From the NCBI GenBank assembly GCA_944325565.1, contig CALVAT010000004.1, positions 1 through 49,400 on the forward strand: a stretch of DNA of 49,400 nt, read 5' to 3'. The stretch comes from Candidatus Gastranaerophilales bacterium (GTDB taxonomy: Bacteria; Cyanobacteriota; Vampirovibrionia; Gastranaerophilales; Gastranaerophilaceae). The position numbers and the translations under genes are program-made. The notes beneath the pieces were generated by a model, which worked only from the letters and a program-made list of their open reading frames with translations, was not told where the DNA came from and did no database searches. Of this stretch, positions 8,952 through 17,779 are shown one piece after another (within the stretch, counting starts at the first letter, position 1; each line of letters opens with the position of its first letter).

Positions 8952-9155
8952 ATGAAAGAACATGAATTAAATACAATAATGGATGTAGTGTCTGACCCGA
9001 TAAAAAATGTATATGACATATCTTCAAGAAAAAATTTGGCAGAAATTCAACGAATTATAAGAATTTTTAAAATCAACGAAGAACAAAATATGCAGACTAA
9101 AATGTTTGCAATCAAAAATCTTGCGGCATTTAAACTTGTAACAAGCAACAACTAA
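8952..9155 (+). CDS. Small hypothetical protein (67 aa)
   Basis: The reading frame is open from 8859, but ATG 8952 is the better start because AGAGGAA lies about 10 nt before it. The 67-residue product is hydrophilic and probably helical, rich in Asn, Lys and Ile, with no signal peptide or membrane segment. A distinctive two-box DNA element (8839-8883) lies just upstream. No family recognised. It may be a lineage-specific regulator or accessory protein, but nothing in the sequence shows which. Confidence 0.5.
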   Translation: MKEHELNTIMDVVSDPIKNVYDISSRKNLAEIQRIIRIFKINEEQNMQTKMFAIKNLAAFKLVTSNN

Positions 9156-9187
9156 ATACAAATAACTACAATAAAAGCAGAAACTTT

Positions 9188-11836
9188 CTATTCGTCATAA
9201 TTATCGTCTTCGTCAATATATTCGGTAATTATGGCGATATTTTTTTCTATTTTCTTGAGCTGCTTTTCCATATTTAATATTTTTTGAGTTAATTGTTCGT
9301 TTTCAACCATTTTTTCGTTTGTAATGCTAATTTGTGAGGCAACGAATTCTAATAACGATTTTAACTCTTGTGAATCAGCCTGTTGTTCTAAAATTTTGTT
9401 AATTTGATTTTGTTGTTCGTCAAGCTTTTCATTGATTTTGCTGAGTGCAGAATCTAATTTTTCAGTAATATTTTCTTCGTCTGAAAGGAGTGTTTTTTTG
9501 ATTTTTGATATATCGTTTTGCAAATTATCAAAAGAATCACTTGCTGTATCAATCCATTCTCCCATATAAACAAAGGCTTCGTTTATAGCATTGTTTGATT
9601 GAACAATGGCTTCTGTACCTCTGGTTATTACTTCTACCTTTTTATTAATATCTTTTAAGAACACAGAGTTGTAAAAAGATTTGCTCTGTTTGTCAAAAGT
9701 GTTAATTAAAGTAGTGAATGCACTAATGTTTGATAAAAGTTTTTTAGTTACTTCATCGGAAGATATAATAAGTTTATTTGTTCTTTTGCTTATACTTGCA
9801 ATATCTTCTGTCAGCCCTGTAAACATTTCTTTTATTTCACTGACCTGATGGGTTATAGGGCTGTCTTGCATTTTTTGTACAGCCGATTTGAGGTCGCTTA
9901 ATCTTGTGGCTATATCAATGCTATGATCTTCTGTTAAGCTGTCAGGATTAATTAATGTTCTTTGAAGGTTAATTAAATCTGTTCTTAACTTAGCTATATC
10001 TGATTCGACATCGGGCATCGTGTAGGATATGTCATTATCTTCTCTGAAGCCGTTTGTTAATAGTTTTATTTTTGATGCTAAATTGCTTATTTCTTCTGAA
10101 ACATTAGCCTTTAAAGACTCATCTATTTTGTTAATACTGCTGACGATATTTTCATTGTCAGATTCTGTTTGAGTTTGCAGTTGTGTAAAGTTTGTCTTTA
10201 ACTCGTTTATGTCTGCGGAAATTTTTGCAGAAGAATTTGTTAATTCTTCTTTGATTTCATCTGAAGATGTAGTTATGTTGTCATTAATATCTTCAGCCTG
10301 TTCTTCAAAAGATATATTGTCTGCTACCTGTACGAGTTGTGTAACAAATTTTGTTTGTAAATTTTGCAGGGCAATTTCAATTTGTTGGCCCTGTTCTTTT
10401 ATTATGAGATTGTTTAATTCTGTTTTCAGATTTTCCAGAGATGTTGATAGCTGTTTAATCTGTTGCGCAGAAGCCACACTTTCTCCAGAAATAATATATG
10501 TGATGTCTTCTTTTAAATCATCAATTTGTTTTACAACATTTTTTATCTGGTCAGAAGTAGCAACGCTTTCCTCTGATATAATATCCGTCAAATCTCCTTT
10601 TAAAATGTTTATCTGACCGGAAATAGCATTTGTTAAATCTTTGTTTAACACTTCAATATTGTCAGAAAGCTCTTTAATTTGCTGATTTGATGCAACGCTT
10701 TCTTCTGATATCATGTCAATAATATCATCTTTAGCAGTTTGCATACTTTTGTCAAAAGTTTCTTGTTTAACAACTGTTTCATCAAGGCTTTTGACAGTAT
10801 CTTTTATTCCCCAGATTTCTTCTTTTAATACTTCTGTACCCTGGAAAAATATTTTTTCTGTATAATTTTTTATATCAGTTATGTCTGCAACATTTAATTT
10901 TGAGAAGATATTTGCTTCAAGCTGTGTTATCAAATTCAGCGAATGATTTTTTATTTCTTCCTTGTTGTTGGCTGCATTTTGTATGAAATCTTCTTTTGTT
11001 GCAAGTTCTTTTAATGTAGCTGAAATTAGTTCTGATTTTTTGAAAATATCAGCAACATCAGTTTTTAATTCCTCAAATGACTCATCATCAAATATGTTTC
11101 CAACAACCTCAACAAGTGTATTCAGGTTGTTATTCAGTATTTCTATGCTTGCATCTGATTCTTGCAATTTGGTTATTATAGAGTCAATCTTGTCTGCAAT
11201 AAAGGTTTTTACATCATCTGTCTGATCAGAAGTTTGTTCAGACAGTTCTTTGACTTTGAACACAAGCGAAGCTAAATCTTCAAGAAGTTTTTTGTTATTT
11301 ATTTCTACTTCTTTATTAAACTGTAATAACTCATCAATCTGATTTTTAAGAGTTGTATTCTGTTCATTTAAAATTGCAAAATCATTGACAATAATTTCGT
11401 TAGTGTCCTGTAAAGTACCGAAATTTTCAAGATGTACAACTAATGCATTGTAGCTTTCTTTCTGGCTTTCTTGTCCTTCTGTCAGATAGTGAATCTGGTT
11501 GTGAATTTTGTTGAATGCAGCAAGCAACTCCGGAGTCTTTAAAGATTCAAATAACAGTTTGTTTAAATTTTCAAATTCTGATTTAATTGCAATAAATTTG
11601 GCATCGAGAATTTCCTGTCGGCTTTGTAGAAGCTGACCTATTTCCTGTCCGAGTGTTCTTATTTCTTCGGTAGTATCTGAATTTGAGAACAAATCCATTT
11701 TTGTGTTAATTTTTTCAAGAATTTGTGCATAAGTAATGCGAAAATCTTCGTCGGTTTGTTCTTTTTGTATGATTTTATCGACTAAAGTATCAAGTCTGTT
11801 TTGTATAACTTCAAAATAACTATTATTTTCTGACAT
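9188..11836 (-). CDS. Giant coiled-coil protein (882 aa)
   Basis: Almost the whole protein is predicted helical coiled coil: Leu/Ile heptads, Glu/Lys/Asp/Asn/Gln-rich, very few Pro or aromatic residues. No signal peptide or membrane segment is visible, so it is probably cytoplasmic or peripheral. An internal repeat centred on I-S-(E/G)-E-S-V-A followed by QIK occurs three times at about residues 375-460, spaced 44 and 29 residues apart. The acidic C-terminus ends EDDNYDE. Such proteins often serve as scaffolds, filaments or chromosome/envelope organisers, but no SMC, chemoreceptor or flotillin signature was seen. It follows pgi on the same strand after 113 bp, with a 7-bp inverted repeat between them. 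Confidence 0.8.
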   Translation of the reverse strand: MSENNSYFEVIQNRLDTLVDKIIQKEQTDEDFRITYAQILEKINTKMDLFSNSDTTEEIRTLGQEIGQLLQSRQEILDAKFIAIKSEFENLNKLLFESLKTPELLAAFNKIHNQIHYLTEGQESQKESYNALVVHLENFGTLQDTNEIIVNDFAILNEQNTTLKNQIDELLQFNKEVEINNKKLLEDLASLVFKVKELSEQTSDQTDDVKTFIADKIDSIITKLQESDASIEILNNNLNTLVEVVGNIFDDESFEELKTDVADIFKKSELISATLKELATKEDFIQNAANNKEEIKNHSLNLITQLEANIFSKLNVADITDIKNYTEKIFFQGTEVLKEEIWGIKDTVKSLDETVVKQETFDKSMQTAKDDIIDMISEESVASNQQIKELSDNIEVLNKDLTNAISGQINILKGDLTDIISEESVATSDQIKNVVKQIDDLKEDITYIISGESVASAQQIKQLSTSLENLKTELNNLIIKEQGQQIEIALQNLQTKFVTQLVQVADNISFEEQAEDINDNITTSSDEIKEELTNSSAKISADINELKTNFTQLQTQTESDNENIVSSINKIDESLKANVSEEISNLASKIKLLTNGFREDNDISYTMPDVESDIAKLRTDLINLQRTLINPDSLTEDHSIDIATRLSDLKSAVQKMQDSPITHQVSEIKEMFTGLTEDIASISKRTNKLIISSDEVTKKLLSNISAFTTLINTFDKQSKSFYNSVFLKDINKKVEVITRGTEAIVQSNNAINEAFVYMGEWIDTASDSFDNLQNDISKIKKTLLSDEENITEKLDSALSKINEKLDEQQNQINKILEQQADSQELKSLLEFVASQISITNEKMVENEQLTQKILNMEKQLKKIEKNIAIITEYIDEDDNYDE

Positions 11837-11901
11837 AAAAGACTACTCTCTCATTAAAGCTCCTTAGTTAATTGTAGCAAACTCAAAACTACATGTATAA
11901 A

Positions 11902-11920
11902 ATGTAACTTTCTGTTACAT
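11902..11920. repeat. Inverted repeat between pgi and the coiled-coil gene
   Basis: ATGTAAC (11902-11908) and GTTACAT (11914-11920) form a perfect 7-bp stem with a 5-nt loop. Read on the minus strand the hairpin is followed by TTTTAT, so it may act as a weak terminator after pgi. It could instead be an operator for the downstream coiled-coil gene. Confidence 0.45.
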
Positions 11921-11949
11921 GATTAAGAAAATTCACTTATAAAAGCGAT

Positions 11950-13335
11950 TTATATTGATAATTTTTTTTGAAGAACCGCAGCCGATTCCTCATATCCTGC
12001 CCTGCCCATAAGCGCGTATGTATAATTTTTTGCCTGCTCAACTCCAGGCTGATCAAAGGCATTTATGTGATATAAAGCTCCAGTAATTGCTGTTTGTACC
12101 TCAAGCATATATAACAGCTGCCCTATGTTATAAGGCGAAATGTTGTCCAGCGTAATTGTTACGTTAGGACGTTGATAATCAACAAGAGTTACTCTTGTTG
12201 CATCAGCTTCTGCATTAAGAAGTTCGTTGATAGTTTTTCCACCGAGATATCCAATACCTGTATATTCGAATATCTTGGGTATTTCTATTGATGAATCAAA
12301 CTCTTTTACTCTTATAAATGTAATTAGTTTGTTATTTGGCCCTTCATTATATAACTGAATTTGTGAGTGTTGATCTGTGGCTCCGACTGCTTTTATCGGA
12401 GTTGGTCCTACGCACACCGGTTCGCCATCAAGATTTTTGTTTTTACCCAGACTTTCGGCCCATATTTGTACAAACCAGTCCGATATGTATTTAAGTCTGC
12501 TGGAATAAGGCATCATAACAGCGAGATTTTTACCTTTTTGTGTATCCATCAAGTAATGAATAAGAGCATTTTGTGCTGCAATATTGTGTCTTATATCTGT
12601 ATTTTTCAGGGCAAGATCCATGTCTTTTACCCCCTGCATAAGCTCTTCAATATCTATACCTACAAGCGCAAATGGCAATAAGCCAACAGCAGAAAATACA
12701 GAAAAACGGCCACCTACATCATCAGGAATAACGAATGTTTTGTATCCTTCCTCGTTAGAAATTTGTCTTAGAATGCCAGTTGTCTGGTCTGTTGTTGCGA
12801 CGATATGTTTTCTATAATCGTCACCCAGTTCTTTCTCCAGTCTGCTTTTTAAAACCATAAACTGGGACATTGTTTCAGCCGTAGAACCTGATTTAGTAAT
12901 AACATTGACCAGTGTCTTTTTCAGGTCTAGAACATTTAAAAGCCCATTCATCTGGTCAGGGTCAATATTGTCCAAAAAGAATATTTTGGGCAGATTGTTT
13001 CTTTGTTCATCTGACAATAAATTCCAATAAGGTTTTAAAAGTGCTTCACACACAGCCATTCCGCCCAGAGCAGAACCACCTATACCCAGAACAAGTATGT
13101 TGTCAAATCGGCCTTGGGTCATTGCTGCATATTCTTTTACAAACCACACAGTTTCTTCACTATATCCAAGATTCATCCACTGCAGCCATTGACCGGGCTT
13201 GTCTTTTTTAGAGTTTAAATCGCTAATTATTTTAGCAATTTTGTCATTATATTTGTTGAATTCTTCTTCAAGATTTAATCCGTTGCCTTCGCCAAGTCTT
13301 TCGGCACTGACATTCTTGCAGTTAAATTCTAACAT
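11950..13335 (-). CDS. pgi: Glucose-6-phosphate isomerase
   Basis: Interconverts glucose-6-phosphate and fructose-6-phosphate (EC 5.3.1.9) in glycolysis and gluconeogenesis. The 461-residue length fits the shorter bacterial form. Family signatures are present: GIGGSALGG near residue 85, the phosphate-binding loop ITKSGSTAET near 146, VGGRFSVFSAVGLLP near 207, the TDQHSQ motif near 320 and FDQPGVEQAKNY near 433. A GAGGAG Shine-Dalgarno supports the ATG. It is divergent from the 13541 gene, with paired inverted repeats in the shared intergenic region. No other glycolysis gene is adjacent. Confidence 0.95.
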   Translation of the reverse strand: MLEFNCKNVSAERLGEGNGLNLEEEFNKYNDKIAKIISDLNSKKDKPGQWLQWMNLGYSEETVWFVKEYAAMTQGRFDNILVLGIGGSALGGMAVCEALLKPYWNLLSDEQRNNLPKIFFLDNIDPDQMNGLLNVLDLKKTLVNVITKSGSTAETMSQFMVLKSRLEKELGDDYRKHIVATTDQTTGILRQISNEEGYKTFVIPDDVGGRFSVFSAVGLLPFALVGIDIEELMQGVKDMDLALKNTDIRHNIAAQNALIHYLMDTQKGKNLAVMMPYSSRLKYISDWFVQIWAESLGKNKNLDGEPVCVGPTPIKAVGATDQHSQIQLYNEGPNNKLITFIRVKEFDSSIEIPKIFEYTGIGYLGGKTINELLNAEADATRVTLVDYQRPNVTITLDNISPYNIGQLLYMLEVQTAITGALYHINAFDQPGVEQAKNYTYALMGRAGYEESAAVLQKKLSI

Positions 13336-13378
13336 CTGTGTCTCCTCTAAAAAAATATTACATATTATATAAAAAATT

Positions 13379-13427
13379 TATACACTATATCTATTCTACT
13401 TGCTGACAATTAAATTAATAGTGTATA
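13379..13427. promoter_or_regulatory. Paired 10-bp inverted repeats in the pgi/13541 divergent region
   Basis: TATACACTAT (13379-13388) and its exact reverse complement ATAGTGTATA (13418-13427) are 39 bp apart centre to centre. A second inverted repeat, GTTAC-GTGT-GTAAC, lies at 13432-13445. Both sit between two divergent genes, so they may be operator half-sites. The regulator is unknown. Confidence 0.4.
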
Positions 13428-13540
13428 TGTAGTTACGTGTGTAACATTTCTTAATAAAAAATTATTTTTAGGGCAATTTTAGAAAGGTGATTGTTTTTAT
13501 AAATGTAAGGTTAGAAATTAAATAGGTTGGAGTCTAGGTT

Positions 13541-14650
13541 ATGGCTATGAATTTTGACACATACAATACAAGTTTTCAAAGCTTAATGAAGCCAATGTAT
13601 AATGTCAATGCTAATTATGCAATGGGATTGGGCGGATATCCTGGTGCAGCAGGTATGTATGGCTCTGGATATATGAATCCGGCAATGATGGGAATGGGAA
13701 TGTATGCTGCTGGTCCAATGGCAGGTGTAAGTGTCGGTCAGTTCAATGCTAGTTACTTGCTTCCAGCTGAAGATCAGATGAATAATTATTATGCAAGACC
13801 TGTTGCTGCTCATAAGAAAGAAAATGAAACAGGAACAATTTTAGGTATACTTGCTACAGCTTTAGGTACCGCTGCTATGTTAGCTGCGCTGGCTAAAGGG
13901 AAATTTAGACGTGCACCTAAAGCGCCTAAATCTAATGCAGCGCCTAGAACGGCAAATAACCAGACTTCTAGTTTGGCTACAACAAATAATACTGCCTCAA
14001 ATTCAACTGGTGGTGTAAAAACTAAAAATAATACAACAACTTTATCAAAGAATACTAATAATACGCAGTCAGCATCTAGAATTGCTGGAGCTTTGCCTCC
14101 TCACAATTCAAGAAGACAATACGCTTTAAATAAACTACAGGCTGCAAGTAATCTTCCTTCATCAGGAAATGTTATAGTTACACCGCCACCGGCTTTGCCT
14201 GCTTCAGGCTCTGCTGCAACCGGTTCATCTATCGCTAATTTACCTGCTGTTGTGACTAAACCTGTTCAAAATCCGGTAAATCCATCGAATATTGCAACAC
14301 AGAATGTGCCGAGTGTTGTATCACAAAATATTAAATTAAGACCAATAGAAGAATATATTAATCATCAAAATCAATTTAATATTCCTGATAAATGGATTAA
14401 AGGTTCTCTCCCTTTGCATGCCGGGACTCAACAGGCTGCTTCAACAACTGCTAATGTGAAGGCTTTGCCAAAGTCTGCTGAAGCACTCGCAAATGAAAAA
14501 TTGATTGAGGTTAGACCTGATTTGACTTCACAGGGGGCTGTTGTTCACACAACACATACTCCGGAGTCTATTGCGAACGGGTATAGCATTGCTTCTAATG
14601 CTAAAGGTGGAGACAAGCTCGCTGAATTACTTGCAAAGCTGCAATCTTAA
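13541..14650 (+). CDS. Low-complexity protein with a hydrophobic segment
   Basis: A 369-residue protein with no recognised domain. Residues 1-75 are rich in Met, Gly, Tyr and Ala, with YG/MG/GM repeats. Residues 98-116 form one hydrophobic, Gly/Ala-rich segment (GTILGILATALG and on) that could span or insert into a membrane. The remainder is Ala/Ser/Thr/Asn/Pro-rich and probably disordered. No classical N-terminal signal peptide is present, so topology is uncertain. A weak purine-rich site precedes the ATG. Several neighbours are similarly unknown, suggesting a lineage-specific envelope or structural role, but that is inference. A terminator follows at 14739. Confidence 0.75.
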   Translation: MAMNFDTYNTSFQSLMKPMYNVNANYAMGLGGYPGAAGMYGSGYMNPAMMGMGMYAAGPMAGVSVGQFNASYLLPAEDQMNNYYARPVAAHKKENETGTILGILATALGTAAMLAALAKGKFRRAPKAPKSNAAPRTANNQTSSLATTNNTASNSTGGVKTKNNTTTLSKNTNNTQSASRIAGALPPHNSRRQYALNKLQAASNLPSSGNVIVTPPPALPASGSAATGSSIANLPAVVTKPVQNPVNPSNIATQNVPSVVSQNIKLRPIEEYINHQNQFNIPDKWIKGSLPLHAGTQQAASTTANVKALPKSAEALANEKLIEVRPDLTSQGAVVHTTHTPESIANGYSIASNAKGGDKLAELLAKLQS

Positions 14651-14738
14651 TCAAAGTTAATAAAAATTTTAATTATATCATTTATATTTATTTTTAAATT
14701 AAACATAAACCTATTATAAACAAGCTAAAACCTAACCA

Positions 14739-14775
14739 ATCCCCGTTAGCACTCGTGCTGCGGGATTTCTTTTTA
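14739..14775 (+). terminator. Intrinsic terminator after the 13541 gene
   Basis: ATCCC (14739-14743) pairs with GGGAT (14762-14766), and inner AGCA (14748-14751) pairs with TGCT (14756-14759) across a CTCG loop, with small bulges between. A T-rich run (TTTCTTTTTATTT) follows directly. It faces the plus-strand gene and overlaps the end of the convergent minus-strand gene. Confidence 0.65.
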
Positions 14776-15729
14776 TTTAACTTTTTGTTTTTTTCTATTT
14801 TCCAGTTTTTCACTTATATTATTTGCAATAGGTGTTGCAATAACCGGAGAAACAAATCTGTAAATTAATGCGAATACCATCAAGGCTTGTGCTGTTTTAA
14901 AACCATTCATCATTCTTGTTAGTTTTTTTGTGGTGTCTGCTTTTGCAACAAGTTTTATTGCATTATTCATTCCTTCTCTATTAAATGCAGCTTGCATTGC
15001 TCGACTTTTTGTCATTTTTTTCAAATAAATTTCTTTGACAATATCTGCTTTGTCTTTGCCCTTTTCAACAGAGATATTTTTTATTTCTTTTAAAAATTCT
15101 TGAGCAACTTTATCATCTTTGTGTTTTTTGATTTCTTCTTTAAGATAAACTTTGACATTGCTTGTAAATTCAAATTTATTCTTGATTGCATCAATAGTCT
15201 TTTTAAACTTAGGATTTCTGTTTGCAGCTCTTTCAATCACATTTGCGTATTCAGGATCCTGCTTGAATTTTAAGAATTTTGTCTGTAATTTTTCATCTTC
15301 AATTTTAGATATGTGGAACAATTCCGCTACGTGGTTAATTTTTCTATTTAAATAATGGTTCAATGTATAAGCACCTACTGTGGACATCGCACAAACTGCG
15401 CCCTGATTGATCATAAGAGGTACTTTTTGATCTTTTTCTATTGTTTTTGATCGTGCTGTATCGAGCATATAAAAGCCTGATAATGTGCAGCCTACAAATG
15501 CAGCAAGATGTTCCTGATAATTTTTGTTTTTGAGATAGTTAACAAGATTCTGTACAGGTTTTAATGAGGCAAGTGCGCCAAGTGTGTAAGCAATACCGCT
15601 TGTACCTTTATCCCCTGCTTTATTTGCCAACTTGCCTGTTTCTTGAGCCAGTTTTTTAACTGTTGCTAAATCGTAACGTTTGAACACCGGTCTTTGCTGT
15701 GGGGTATATGTGTAAGATTTAATTTGCAT
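14773..15729 (-). CDS. Unknown membrane-associated protein, second of a coupled pair
   Basis: A 318-residue Lys-rich protein of unknown family. Hydrophobic stretches lie near residues 76-92 and 105-125, with a clearer one near 280-302 just before a Lys/Arg-rich C-terminus. The middle (about 135-265) is charged and helical. There is no signal peptide. Its ATG overlaps the stop of the upstream gene as TAATG, so the two are translationally coupled and likely work together. No enzymatic motif is visible. Confidence 0.75.
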   Translation of the reverse strand: MQIKSYTYTPQQRPVFKRYDLATVKKLAQETGKLANKAGDKGTSGIAYTLGALASLKPVQNLVNYLKNKNYQEHLAAFVGCTLSGFYMLDTARSKTIEKDQKVPLMINQGAVCAMSTVGAYTLNHYLNRKINHVAELFHISKIEDEKLQTKFLKFKQDPEYANVIERAANRNPKFKKTIDAIKNKFEFTSNVKVYLKEEIKKHKDDKVAQEFLKEIKNISVEKGKDKADIVKEIYLKKMTKSRAMQAAFNREGMNNAIKLVAKADTTKKLTRMMNGFKTAQALMVFALIYRFVSPVIATPIANNISEKLENRKKQKVK

Positions 15730-16529
15730 TACTCTAGCCCCCCTGTAAAGTACTGGAATGTTTTACTCGCTTTAGCATTGTTTTTAAAGTTTATAATAGA
15801 ATATCTGTAAATCGGGTTTTGCAGAAGATTTTGTTCGGATTTTTGTGACTCAGGCTGTTTGGTTGTGCCAAAAATTCTGTTTAAAAGATATTTATCAATA
15901 AATGGTATTAATGCAATTGTAATACCAGAGCGAACACTGGCAGTTAGAGCTTCTGTTGACTTGTTAACAAGCATTGTAAAAGTCTGCGCATTTTTTGTTG
16001 AGCCCATAAACTGTGCAGCTTTCTTTGCATATATTTCTGGATTTGCTTTGAGTTTGTTTAAGCCCTTTTTAATAGGTGAGAATAATGCTACTGCAAAACC
16101 ATATCCTATTAACCCAGAGGAAATTGAATGAGATGCAGCTTTTTTGTTCTTTTCTCTATTCTTTTCATTAGATTGGGCCATGATTGCTGCAGGACGCAAT
16201 ACACAGGTTATACCTAGCGCGAATACAGCATCAAAAATTGTCTGGCTTGCGTCTGCCATACTTATAAATTTTTCAAGTGTTTTGTTGTTTAAAAATTTCC
16301 AGAGTCTGGTCTGTTTTACTCTGTTAACTTCTGATAAAGAAAGACCGCCAAATGAAACATTTTTAGCGGTCTTTCTTGAAATAAAATTATCTGTTTGATT
16401 TAATGACTTCTTATTTAATGAGTCATGATACAACATGAACTGAGAAATAGAATCATCCGTTGCCCCTTTAGGCACCCCTGTGAACTGCTTAGATGCTATA
16501 TTTACTGTATTAGACTGTAAATTTAACAT
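15729..16529 (-). CDS. Unknown membrane-associated protein, first of a coupled pair
   Basis: A 266-residue protein without a recognised family. The N-terminal 75 residues are polar and contain NVSFGG near 53-58. Hydrophobic segments follow near 95-115, 136-155 and 195-215, consistent with several membrane passes or a hydrophobic helical bundle, separated by Lys-rich loops. The downstream gene starts on this gene's stop (TAATG). A purine-rich GAGGGAAA precedes the ATG. The similar layout of both products suggests a two-component membrane assembly, but I cannot show that they are paralogues. Confidence 0.75.
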   Translation of the reverse strand: MLNLQSNTVNIASKQFTGVPKGATDDSISQFMLYHDSLNKKSLNQTDNFISRKTAKNVSFGGLSLSEVNRVKQTRLWKFLNNKTLEKFISMADASQTIFDAVFALGITCVLRPAAIMAQSNEKNREKNKKAASHSISSGLIGYGFAVALFSPIKKGLNKLKANPEIYAKKAAQFMGSTKNAQTFTMLVNKSTEALTASVRSGITIALIPFIDKYLLNRIFGTTKQPESQKSEQNLLQNPIYRYSIINFKNNAKASKTFQYFTGGLE

Positions 16530-16733
16530 TTCCCTCTTTCACAAGTCTTTTCTGCTTCCACTTATCATTCAATAATTAGAAGTTCAAAAATCTTTTCTTT
16601 TGCTAGTTTAGCATGACAAATTTACAATTCAATCCACCTTTTTTATGAATTGTTTTGTGCTTTGTCCGCAATCTCTTATTATAAGTGTATTTTGGACATT
16701 TAAATTCAACTAAACAAAACTTAATATTTGTAA

Positions 16734-17771
16734 CTATGGGGTTAATAAAACCTTTATTGCTTCACCTCTGTCATGTGCTAAAATTGCTTCTTTAGCCTGA
16801 GATAGAGGCATCTTCTTTGTAATAAGTTTTGTAACATCGATGTGACCGTCTGCGATTAAATCCAGCGCCTGTCTAAAATATTTAGGCGTATGATGGAAAA
16901 CGCTTATTAATTGTATTTCGTCATAGTGAAGCTGCCTTGTATCTATTGATATCTTTGTTCCTGCTTTGCAGCCTCCAAACAAATGAACCTTGCCTCCCTT
17001 TCGTACAATTGAAAACATTTTTTCCCATACTTCCGGCAAGCCTACACATTCAACTGCTACATCTAGTCCTCTGCCTTCTTGAGTAAAAGATTTAAAAATC
17101 TTTTCTGGATGCTGGTATTTTAATAGGTCTACGACTTCATCCGCCAGTGCGAATTCTTTTGCCATTTTAAGTTTTAGAGGATTTCTTCCGGCTGCAATTA
17201 CTTTAGCACCTTTGAGTTTTGCAAGTCTTGCAAACATAAGTCCTATAGGACCTATACCTATTATTCCTACTGTATCTCCGGGTTGAATATCTGTTCTTTC
17301 CACTCCATGCACAACATTGGCAAGAGGTTCGCAAAAGGCTGCTTTTTCAAAGCTTAATCCGTTTGGTATTTTAAGCAGGTTTTTTTCAACAATTCGTTGA
17401 GGGATTGTTATATATTCAGCATATGCACCGTTAAGCAGATCAAGATTTTCACAAAGATTATATTGTTTTTTCTGGCAGAAAAAACATTTTCCGCAAGGTG
17501 CTGAATTAGCAGCTACGACTCTGTCGCCAATTTTAAAGTCAACAACATTTTTTCCTGTTTTTACAATTGTTCCTGCAAATTCATGCCCGAAACCCGATGG
17601 AGTTTTTTTTATTAATACAGGATGTCCCCGTCTGAATGTTTTTACATCAGTACCGCATGTAAGTGCTGCTTCTATTTTTACCAGTACTTCATTATCATCA
17701 GGTTCTTTTATTTCTACATCCTCGTATCTTATATCCTGCGGGGCGTAGTATCTTATTGCTTTCATTTTCAT
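16734..17771 (-). CDS. Zinc-dependent alcohol/polyol dehydrogenase (MDR family), copy 2
   Basis: A 345-residue medium-chain dehydrogenase/reductase. Catalytic zinc ligands are seen at C39, H63-E64 and E148. The structural zinc lobe has C93, C96, C99 and C107 (C-x2-C-x2-C-x7-C). The nucleotide-binding GIGPIG lies at 172-177. The overall pattern resembles sorbitol, threonine or butanediol dehydrogenases, but the substrate cannot be read from sequence. It follows a second MDR gene after 8 bp, so the two form an operon divergent from a GlcF-like gene. ATG 17771 and ATG 17765 are both possible starts; neither has a strong Shine-Dalgarno. Confidence 0.88.
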   Translation of the reverse strand: MKMKAIRYYAPQDIRYEDVEIKEPDDNEVLVKIEAALTCGTDVKTFRRGHPVLIKKTPSGFGHEFAGTIVKTGKNVVDFKIGDRVVAANSAPCGKCFFCQKKQYNLCENLDLLNGAYAEYITIPQRIVEKNLLKIPNGLSFEKAAFCEPLANVVHGVERTDIQPGDTVGIIGIGPIGLMFARLAKLKGAKVIAAGRNPLKLKMAKEFALADEVVDLLKYQHPEKIFKSFTQEGRGLDVAVECVGLPEVWEKMFSIVRKGGKVHLFGGCKAGTKISIDTRQLHYDEIQLISVFHHTPKYFRQALDLIADGHIDVTKLITKKMPLSQAKEAILAHDRGEAIKVLLTP

Positions 17772-17779
17772 GTTTCGAA

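Noticed and set aside
10209-10616. A 135-codon plus-strand ORF opposite the coiled-coil gene
   Set aside because: Ser/Cys/Phe-rich product typical of reading a Glu/Lys-rich coiled coil backwards; no ribosome site.
12367-12681. Plus-strand ORFs inside pgi
   Set aside because: Antisense to a well-conserved enzyme; no supporting signals.
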